Positions 37,430-43,104 of a stretch of DNA of 43,104 nucleotides are shown here, one piece after another. The position numbers and the translations under genes are program-made. Source of the stretch: Streptococcus gallolyticus (GTDB lineage: Bacteria > Bacillota > Bacilli > Lactobacillales > Streptococcaceae). How positions within the stretch are numbered: position 1 is the stretch's first letter; every line of letters begins with the position of its first letter. The notes beneath the pieces are model-generated. The model was not told the origin of the DNA, made no database searches, and saw only the letters and a program-made list of their open reading frames with translations. The stretch lies in assembly GCF_003337175.1 (NCBI RefSeq), contig NZ_NETH01000003.1, forward strand, positions 1-43,104, read 5' to 3'.

Positions 37430-39166
37430 ATGAAAGCAAAAAATCAAAATCATACTAGCCGCCGTTTGTTCAAAGATCTTTTATCACAAAAAGGACTTGT
37501 TCTTGGTGCCACACTTGGAACGATTGCGCAAGTCGCTCTGACCGTTTATTTGCCTATTTTGATTGGGAATGCGGTGGACCTTGTTTTATCTCCGAAATCA
37601 ATTAGCTTAATTGTGCCAATTATAGCGAAAATGATTGTTGTTGTCGCTTTGAATACCTTGGTGCAATGGGTAAATCCCTTGATTTATAACCGTCTAACGT
37701 TTGGTTATATTTACACATTGCGTCAAAAAGTCATGGAAAAATTAAACCAGATGCCGATTTCTTATCTTGACAAGAAAAGTTCAGGTGATTTGGTTAGTCG
37801 TGTGACAACTGATGCCGAACAATTGAGCAATGGTCTGCTAATGGTGTTCAATCAATTTTTCATTGGTATTCTAACGATTATCATTACCATTGTGACAATG
37901 GCTGATATTGATTTGTTAATGCTTGGTTTGGTGCTAATTTTAACACCGTTATCACTTTTCTTAGCACGTTTTATCGCTCAAAAGAGTTATCATCTTTATC
38001 AAAATCAAACAAAATCACGTGGGCAACAAACGCAGTATATTGAAGAAATGATTCGTCAAGAAAGTTTACTTCACACTTTCAATGCACAAGATATGGCTAT
38101 TGACACTTTCACGACAATCAATGATACTTATGCTGATTACTCACAAGGAGCTATTTTCTATTCTTCCACGGTCAATCCGTCAACGCGTTTCATTAATAGC
38201 TTGATTTATGCTCTTTTGGCAGGGGTAGGGGCACTTCGGATTATGTCAGGTGCTTTTACAGTTGGGCAATTGACAACTTTCTTGAATTATGTCAATCAAT
38301 ACACCAAGCCATTTAATGATATTTCATCCGTTTTGTCAGAATTACAGAGCGCCCTTGCCTGTGCAGAACGTCTCTACGCTATTTTAGACGAAGAAGATGA
38401 GCCTCTTCCAGTAAAAGCTCATCTTAATGCAGGTAGTATCCAAGGACAAATTGCATTCAAAGATGTGTCGTTTGGTTATAGTAGCCAAAATACCTTGATT
38501 AACCACCTTAATCTATCAATCCCAGCGGCTTCAAAAGTGGCTATCGTTGGACCAACGGGTGCAGGAAAATCAACGTTAATTAATCTTTTAATGCGTTTTT
38601 ATGAAGTCAATAGCGGAGCTATTGATTTGGATGGCGTTTCTATGGCAGATTATTCTGTATCAGAATTGCGCCAACAAATCGGTATTGTATTGCAAGAAAC
38701 ATGGCTGAAAGTTGGAACCATTCACGATAATATCGCATATGGCCATCCTGATGCTACACGAGAAGAAGTCATTGCTGCCGCAACAGCAGCCAATGCTGAT
38801 TTCTTTATTCGTCAGTTACCAAATGGTTACGATACTTATCTGGCTGATGCAGGAGCGTCATTGTCGCAAGGACAACGTCAGCTGTTAACGATTGCTCGAA
38901 TTTTTGTCAAATTACCAAAAATCTTAATTCTCGATGAAGCAACCTCATCTATTGATACTCGGACAGAAGTATTGATTCAAGAAGCTTTTGAAAAATTAAT
39001 GCAAGGAAGGACAAGTTTTATCATTGCGCACCGCTTGTCAACCATTCAATCAGCTGATTTTATTTTAGTCATGGTAGATGGTGATATTATTGAACATGGT
39101 AGGCATGACGATTTAATGGCAAAACAAGGCGTTTATTACCAAATGCAAACAGCTCAAGTAAGATAG
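37430..39166 (+). CDS. Heterodimeric ABC exporter, catalytic-site subunit
   Basis: The protein is 578 aa from ATG 37430, with AAAAGGAGG just upstream inside the end of the first subunit gene. Six helices (about 25-300) precede an ATPase domain with Walker A GPTGAGKST (374-382), Walker B ILDEATSS with catalytic E503, and switch H534 in IIAHRLST. Its signature is LSQGQRQ, a departure from LSGGQ. So the site built from this Walker B and the partner's FSGGQ is canonical, while the site using LSQGQ and the partner's D494/Q525 is degenerate. This asymmetry is the rule in heterodimeric type IV exporters. It is the last gene of the glyA-region run, and no terminator follows directly. Confidence 0.93.
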   Translation: MKAKNQNHTSRRLFKDLLSQKGLVLGATLGTIAQVALTVYLPILIGNAVDLVLSPKSISLIVPIIAKMIVVVALNTLVQWVNPLIYNRLTFGYIYTLRQKVMEKLNQMPISYLDKKSSGDLVSRVTTDAEQLSNGLLMVFNQFFIGILTIIITIVTMADIDLLMLGLVLILTPLSLFLARFIAQKSYHLYQNQTKSRGQQTQYIEEMIRQESLLHTFNAQDMAIDTFTTINDTYADYSQGAIFYSSTVNPSTRFINSLIYALLAGVGALRIMSGAFTVGQLTTFLNYVNQYTKPFNDISSVLSELQSALACAERLYAILDEEDEPLPVKAHLNAGSIQGQIAFKDVSFGYSSQNTLINHLNLSIPAASKVAIVGPTGAGKSTLINLLMRFYEVNSGAIDLDGVSMADYSVSELRQQIGIVLQETWLKVGTIHDNIAYGHPDATREEVIAAATAANADFFIRQLPNGYDTYLADAGASLSQGQRQLLTIARIFVKLPKILILDEATSSIDTRTEVLIQEAFEKLMQGRTSFIIAHRLSTIQSADFILVMVDGDIIEHGRHDDLMAKQGVYYQMQTAQVR

Positions 39167-40124
39167 GACAATAAGTTATGTTTTACGTAAATATAGTTAT
39201 GCAAAATAAAATGACTAAGTTTTGTTTAACAGGAAACGCTTTTAGATTTACGAGTTCTAAGAGAGTCTTTTGGGTTTGAGCTAGTGACAGATGTTTAGTA
39301 CACCCTACTGGTTAAGGATAATCTGGGTCTGATGACTTGCTAAGCCATAGGGTCAGCTCAATTCTTGCTGACCAATACGCATTGTGAACTAGCGATATCA
39401 TCACCAGTAAGAACAACTTTCGCGGAGATTGTGTATCGCAAAGCCGAGATTTCTCCTATTTGCATCTGGTAAAGTCGCCTTAAAACATTATTAGCAGGCC
39501 ATTACAATGTTAGTTCGATTAGACTTGGAAAAGCATAAACCATCTAAACAATATTTCTATATTAGAAAAATGATACCGTAAATGAGGATTGACACATGCC
39601 CGATAAGGAATAAGGGAACGTGGTTGACAAAGACTAATCATTTCTAAAAATATTTTAAAAGATGTCTTGCTAAGTGTGGCTAAATAAACCATTCTATCTA
39701 CTAGCATTTTAGTAAAAATAAAAGAGTGGCTCCTAGGATAAAGCCATCCAGTTCGGCAGCAGACCAATAAAGGGAATGTCATAACTGCTAAACTAATCGG
39801 AACGCTTGCCCCCCACAACCTGTATTAGCTGCAAAAGACAATAAAAGTACCCTTAATCTCTTATCCTACTTGTCGATGTACTATATGCTAAAGAGGCAAG
39901 AAGTACTGCTAACATGATACGAATCAGTACAAGTTTGTCATGATTAGGTAGGATTCCCCTTACCAATCTTCCTCGATAATAGTCAGGGTAAAGCTTTTTA
40001 ACATTAGCCAACTTGTCAAAATAAGTTATTTATTTTTCAAAAATAGGTCTTAAGACGGATGTATTTCCCCTAATAAAGACATATAATAAGACTATCCTAA
40101 AAATTTTTCATAATAACTCCTAGG
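39167..40124. other. Gene-poor decayed interval before guaA
   Basis: About 960 bases carry no credible intact gene. A 33-codon frame from ATG 39178 has a weak ribosome site. GGTCAGC/GCTGACC forms a 7-bp hairpin at 39351-39373. Minus-strand frames at 39519-39818 and 39853-40029 look like pieces of one broken membrane-protein gene. The sequence gives the impression of eroded coding DNA. Confidence 0.5.
39853..40029 (-). pseudogene. Fragment of an unrecognised, probably membrane, protein gene
   Basis: An open stretch of 58 codons reads ITYFDKLANVKKLYPDYYRG, then RLVRGILPNHDKLVLIRIML and a hydrophobic AVLLASLAYSTSTSRIRD before TAA. It has no start codon with a ribosome site. Another minus-strand frame further on (39519-39818, containing ISLAVMTFPLLVCCRTGWLY) may be its frameshifted continuation. 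I cannot name the family. Confidence 0.35.
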
Positions 40125-40152
40125 CAAGTGGTTTTCTAACCACTTGTTTTTA
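40125..40152 (+). terminator. Orphan strong terminator
   Basis: CAAGTGGTT (40125-40133) and AACCACTTG (40138-40146) pair perfectly around TTCT, followed by TTTTTATTT. The nearest intact plus-strand gene ends 960 bases upstream. TATAAT at 40082-40087 could start a short RNA that ends here, but its -35 is poor. Confidence 0.75.
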
Positions 40153-40248
40153 TTTGACATAGTCGTCAAAAGCCACTCAAATAGCATTCATCATTCAGTT
40201 CCCCTTATTTTGAGAGGGGAACTGAATGATATCTAGACGACTATCAAA
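40153..40248. repeat. Nested long inverted repeat (cruciform)
   Basis: The inner arms ATCATTCAGTTCCCCT (40190-40205) and AGGGGAACTGAATGAT (40215-40230) pair over 16 perfect bases with a 9-base loop. The outer arms TTTGA-CA-TAGTCGTC (40153-40167) and GACGACTATCAAA (40236-40248) add 13 bp with a two-base bulge. The whole lies 150 bases ahead of guaA. No open frame or U-tract is present. Confidence 0.75.
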
Positions 40249-40340
40249 TTGTCTGTCTCCCTCATCTACTGCTCCAGTGGTCTAGTATCAATAAAACTTC
40301 ATAAAGATATTGAAAATCTACTGCGAAATGCCTAAAATTA

Positions 40341-40349
40341 TGCTACAAT
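40341..40349 (+). promoter_or_regulatory. Extended -10 promoter element for guaA
   Basis: TGCTACAAT is an extended -10 box 50 bases before the guaA start. A small GTC-GC/GC-GAC hairpin lies in the short leader. No purine aptamer is present here. Confidence 0.5.
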
Positions 40350-40398
40350 TAAGAAGAATACTGTCGGCTGAGTGCTGACTTTAATAGAGAGGGTAATA

Positions 40399-41961
40399 AT
40401 GACTGACAATTCTAGTTTGAACGATGTTCAAAAAATCATTGTTCTTGATTATGGTAGCCAGTACAACCAATTAATTGCACGTCGTATCCGTGAATTTGGG
40501 GTATTCTCAGAATTGCGAAGCCACAAAATCACAGCAGAAGAAGTACGTGCGATTAACCCAATTGGTATCGTACTTTCAGGTGGGCCAAATTCAGTTTATG
40601 CTGACAATGCCTTTGGCATTGATGAAGACATTTTCAAATTGGGTATTCCAATTCTTGGTATCTGCTATGGTATGCAATTGTTGACTGACAGACTTGGTGG
40701 AAAAGTTGTTCCAGCTGGTCAAACTGGTAACAGCGAATACGGTCAATCAACACTTCGCTTAAAAGCAAATTCAATATTATTTGCTGACACACCAGATGAA
40801 CAAACCGTTTTAATGAGCCACGGTGATGCCGTTACCGAAATTCCGGCAGGTTTTCACCTCATTGGTGATTCTGCTGATTGCCCTTACGCAGCCATTGAAA
40901 ATACTGAAAAAAGGATTTACGGCATTCAATTCCACCCAGAAGTTCGTCACTCAGTGTATGGTAATGATATTTTACGTAACTTTGCTTTCAAGATTTGTGG
41001 CGCTAGAGGTGATTGGTCAATGGATAATTTCATTGATTTGCAAATTTCTGAAATCCGTAAAAAAGTTGGAGACCGTAAAGTTCTTTTAGGACTTTCAGGT
41101 GGTGTTGATTCCTCAGTCGTCGGTGTTCTTCTACAACGTGCTATCGGTGACCAGTTGACCTGTATCTTCGTTGACCATGGGCTTCTTCGTAAAGGAGAAG
41201 GTGATCAAGTTATGAATATGCTTGGTGGTAAATTCGGATTGAACATCATTCGTGTTGATGCTTCGAAACGTTTCTTAGACCTTCTTGCTGGTGTTGATGA
41301 CCCAGAGAAAAAACGCAAAATTATTGGTAATGAATTTGTTAGTGTCTTTGATGACGAAGCCAGCAAACTTAAAGGTGTTGACTTCTTAGCACAAGGGACT
41401 CTTTACACAGACGTTATTGAGTCTGGTACAGATACTGCTCAAACCATCAAATCACACCACAACGTTGGTGGTCTTCCAGAAGATATGCAATTTGAATTGA
41501 TTGAGCCACTGAACACACTTTTCAAAGATGAAGTTCGTACGCTTGGTACAGCTCTTGGTATGCCGGATGAAATCGTTTGGCGCCAACCATTCCCAGGACC
41601 AGGACTTGCTATCCGTGTTATGGGTGAAATCACAGCTGAACGCCTTGAAACCGTTCGTGAATCTGATGCTATTCTTCGTGAAGAAATTGCTAAAGCAGGT
41701 CTTGACCGTGATATCTGGCAATATTTCACTGTTAACACAGGGGTTCGTTCAGTTGGTGTTATGGGTGATGGACGTACTTACGATTACACAATCGCCATCC
41801 GCGCTATCACATCAATTGACGGAATGACAGCAGACTTTGCACGTATCCCATGGGAGGTACTACAAAAAATCTCAGTCCGTATCGTAAATGAAGTTGCCCA
41901 TGTTAACCGCATCGTCTATGACATCACAAGTAAACCACCAGCAACAGTAGAGTGGGAATAG
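40399..41961 (+). CDS. guaA: GMP synthase (glutamine-hydrolysing)
   Basis: GuaA aminates XMP to GMP using glutamine and ATP. The protein is 520 aa from ATG 40399, with GAGGG upstream; an in-frame start at 40372 lacks a site. The N-terminal class I amidotransferase has the nucleophile Cys in [11 protein letters not shown] and the His/Glu pair in [11 protein letters not shown]. The ATP-pyrophosphatase P-loop is [12 protein letters not shown]. The C-terminal dimerisation domain has [10 protein letters not shown] and ends KPPATVEWE. The XMP it uses can come from Xpt, and its product is the GuaC substrate. The 3' end of guaA is a known insertion site for integrative elements, and an integrase remnant lies just beyond it. 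Confidence 0.97.
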   Translation: MTDNSSLNDVQKIIVLDYGSQYNQLIARRIREFGVFSELRSHKITAEEVRAINPIGIVLSGGPNSVYADNAFGIDEDIFKLGIPILGICYGMQLLTDRLGGKVVPAGQTGNSEYGQSTLRLKANSILFADTPDEQTVLMSHGDAVTEIPAGFHLIGDSADCPYAAIENTEKRIYGIQFHPEVRHSVYGNDILRNFAFKICGARGDWSMDNFIDLQISEIRKKVGDRKVLLGLSGGVDSSVVGVLLQRAIGDQLTCIFVDHGLLRKGEGDQVMNMLGGKFGLNIIRVDASKRFLDLLAGVDDPEKKRKIIGNEFVSVFDDEASKLKGVDFLAQGTLYTDVIESGTDTAQTIKSHHNVGGLPEDMQFELIEPLNTLFKDEVRTLGTALGMPDEIVWRQPFPGPGLAIRVMGEITAERLETVRESDAILREEIAKAGLDRDIWQYFTVNTGVRSVGVMGDGRTYDYTIAIRAITSIDGMTADFARIPWEVLQKISVRIVNEVAHVNRIVYDITSKPPATVEWE

Positions 41962-41974
41962 AGTTAATAAGTAT

Positions 41975-42010
41975 AAAAAGCCTATGAAATCAATCTTTCA
42001 AAGGCTTTTT
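41975..42010 (+). terminator. Terminator after guaA
   Basis: AAAAAGCCT and TGAAA pair with TTTCA and AGGCTTTTT, with a single mismatch. The T-run ends at 42010. Confidence 0.85.
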
Positions 42011-42236
42011 ATTTGGTTCTAACAACAACAGGAAGCTTTATTTGCCCGCTTAATCGATTAGCGACATTTTTCATAGCAGTAGGATGTAAGTGAGAGTACG
42101 TACCTAGTGTCGTTTGAATATCGGCATGCCCCAGACGTTGTTGTATTTCTAGGGCATTCATGCCTAATTCTAGCATAAAACTGGCATCTAACTGCCTTAA
42201 ATCGTGAATACATACGAAGTATTTATGTCTATAAAC
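42009..42236 (-). pseudogene. C-terminal remnant of a tyrosine recombinase/integrase
   Basis: The minus strand reads HKYFVCIHDLRQLDASFMLE, then LGMNALEIQQRLGHADIQTT, LGTYSHLHPTAMKNVANRLS and GQIKLPVVVRTK, ending at TAA 42009-42011. HDLR...LGHADIQTT...TYSHL is the catalytic end of phage/ICE integrases: Arg in the HxLR box, His in LGHA, and the tyrosine nucleophile in TYSHL. The H/R-box is already degraded (HDLRQ where HDLRH is usual). A stop codon at 42237-42239 closes the frame and no N-terminal part is found. It lies 47 bases from the guaA stop and points towards it, as integrases of guaA-inserted islands do. It is a relic and not functional. Confidence 0.8.
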
Positions 42237-42634
42237 TTACTCTATACTTATAGAATGTATTTCAATGCTGATTTTCCAAGCGGAGCATCTGCTAGTGAAA
42301 AGACAAATTTACATGATCCTATTTAAGCTTGTATTTGTTTCCGGTCTTTTAATATTTTTAAGGCTTCTCATCAGGATACCATAATCTAAGATTTTGTATC
42401 TGTAATGTACTATTTTTTGATTTTTATCATACATAGAACTGTTCTACTATCAAAATCAAGCTCCCAAAGCAGTTGCCCATAAGGGATAATTGTTGCAGCT
42501 CAAAGGGGGGAGAAAACTGAACATTAAGCTTAATAACACTTCTCTTGCACTCTCCAACTAAAATAGTTGACAAAAACAAATGGTCATGTTAAGCTTGTAC
42601 TTGTGATTGATACAAATATACAGAGGAGAATGTT
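42237..42634. other. Intergenic interval before the Rrf2 gene with repeated TTAAGCTT
   Basis: No gene is visible in these 398 bases. TTAAGCTTGTATTTGT (42323-42338) and TTAAGCTTGTACTTGT (42589-42604) match at 15 of 16 bases, and TTAAGCTT recurs at 42524-42531. A perfect TTGACA (42567-42572) has only a weak TAAGCT at the right spacing. TTGTA and TACAA half-sites (42595-42599 and 42611-42615) flank the start region. These could be operator elements for the Rrf2 regulator. Confidence 0.45.
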
Positions 42635-43069
42635 ATGATGGATATAAAGTTTTCTGTCGCCCTTCATATTCTTACCATGATCAGTGAGAGCAAGGAAGTC
42701 CTCAGCTCGCAAGCCCTAGCAGAGAGTGTCGGCACCAATGCCAGTTACATTCGTAAGGTGATTGCACTTTTAAAAAATGCAGGGCTCATCACTTCACAGC
42801 AAGGGCGGTCAGGATACCAGTTAAGCAAATCGCCAAAAGAGATGACGCTACTAGAAATTTATTTGGCCACGCAAGAAGTAGGACATATTAATCTCTTCCA
42901 AATTCACCAAAATGCTAACAAAGAATGTCCTGTTGGTAAGTACATTGAAAATGCCGTGTCACCTATTTTTTCAAATGTTGAAGAACAACTTGAAAAAGAA
43001 CTAGGTCAAGAGACTTTGGATAATGTCATTACTAATCTCTATCAAGTCGCCAAGACCAAACGTATCTGA
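42635..43069 (+). CDS. Rrf2 family transcriptional regulator (YwnA-like)
   Basis: The 144-aa regulator has an N-terminal winged helix: FSVALHILTMI (6-16), SSQALAESVGTNASYIRKVI (24-43) and GLITSQQGRSGYQLSKSP (50-67). A dimerisation helix and short tail follow. Only one cysteine is present (KECPVG, about residue 98), so the Fe-S cluster-binding triad of IscR/NsrR is missing. That places it nearer the cluster-free YwnA/CymR-like members. GAGGAGA precedes ATG-ATG. Its target gene is probably just beyond the window. The stop codon lies within a terminator stem. Confidence 0.9.
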   Translation: MMDIKFSVALHILTMISESKEVLSSQALAESVGTNASYIRKVIALLKNAGLITSQQGRSGYQLSKSPKEMTLLEIYLATQEVGHINLFQIHQNANKECPVGKYIENAVSPIFSNVEEQLEKELGQETLDNVITNLYQVAKTKRI

Positions 43070-43086
43070 CCCTTAGGTCAGATTTT
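43064..43086 (+). terminator. Terminator at the end of the Rrf2 gene
   Basis: ATCTGACC (43064-43071) and GGTCAGAT (43076-43083) form an 8-bp stem around CTTA, followed by TTTC. The Rrf2 stop codon lies in the 5' arm. Confidence 0.65.
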
Positions 43087-43104
43087 CTTCAAAAAACTTA
43101 AACT

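Noticed and set aside
39178..39279. A 33-codon plus-strand peptide gene
   Set aside because: Only a weak AGGA site, no promoter and no recognisable sequence; chance frames of this size are common in AT-rich DNA.
39519..39818. A 99-codon minus-strand gene
   Set aside because: No ribosome site, odd composition and a better interpretation as a frameshifted piece of a decayed gene in a gene-poor interval.
41900..43104. Direct repeat of the guaA 3' end as an attachment site
   Set aside because: I scanned the window by eye for the terminal guaA bases and found no second copy downstream; the other border may lie outside or be lost.

Overview
The window reads as a chromosomal segment of a low-GC Gram-positive coccus, almost certainly a Streptococcus. 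The evidence is gene content and order: prs / cysteine desulfurase / DUF1831 convergent with rex; a CYTH gene divergent from relQ-nadK-rlu-pta; guaC and xpt-pbuX; tdk-prfA-prmC-sua5-glyA-nucleoid protein-PvaA-like lysozyme; and guaA. Two phospho-beta-glucosidases and several protein sequences suggest the S. bovis/S. equinus complex or a relative, but that is an impression from recalled sequences and not a computed placement.

Layout. 1-0.6 kb: edge of an IS1182-family element. 0.6-3.3 kb (minus): MntE-type Mn exporter and a sodium/alanine symporter. 3.8-8.7 kb (plus): GH1 enzyme, histidine phosphatase, AI-2E-family membrane protein, GT8 glycosyltransferase, RadC. 8.8-12.8 kb (minus): Rex, then the prs-iscS-DUF1831 operon and a CYTH protein. 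12.9-17.1 kb (plus): RelQ, NAD kinase, RluD-family enzyme, Pta, SDR. 17.1-17.7 kb: a gene-free mosaic of palindromic units. 17.7-20.7 kb: PAS-like small protein (minus), Cof hydrolase and second GH1 enzyme (plus). 20.8-23.0 kb (minus): ABC ATPase and a MacB/FtsX permease split by an in-frame stop codon. 23.1-27.6 kb (plus): purine salvage, guaC with an apparent attenuator leader and xpt-pbuX under a guanine riboswitch. 27.6-29.2 kb (minus): ApbE, a 4-OT tautomerase and a frameshifted small basic protein. 29.5-39.2 kb (plus): tdk, a translation-termination cluster, glyA and a heterodimeric ABC exporter. 39.2-40.4 kb: decayed DNA plus a large cruciform. 40.4-43.1 kb: guaA, a decayed tyrosine integrase at its 3' end, and an Rrf2 regulator.

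How the genes fit together. Nucleotide economy recurs: PRPP synthesis (prs), PRPP-using salvage (xpt, pbuX), IMP/GMP interconversion (guaC, guaA), thymidine salvage (tdk), (p)ppGpp synthesis (relQ) and NADP supply (nadK). NAD(H) sensing (rex) and acetyl-phosphate metabolism (pta) connect to fermentative redox balance.

I see no convincing new defence or mobile system, tRNA, rRNA, CRISPR array or prophage. The most unusual items are non-coding or decayed: the 17.1-17.7 kb palindromic mosaic, the guaC leader, the triple 11-bp-period repeat before the broken ABC operon, the radC ribosome site buried in a terminator, and the 40.15-40.25 kb cruciform.
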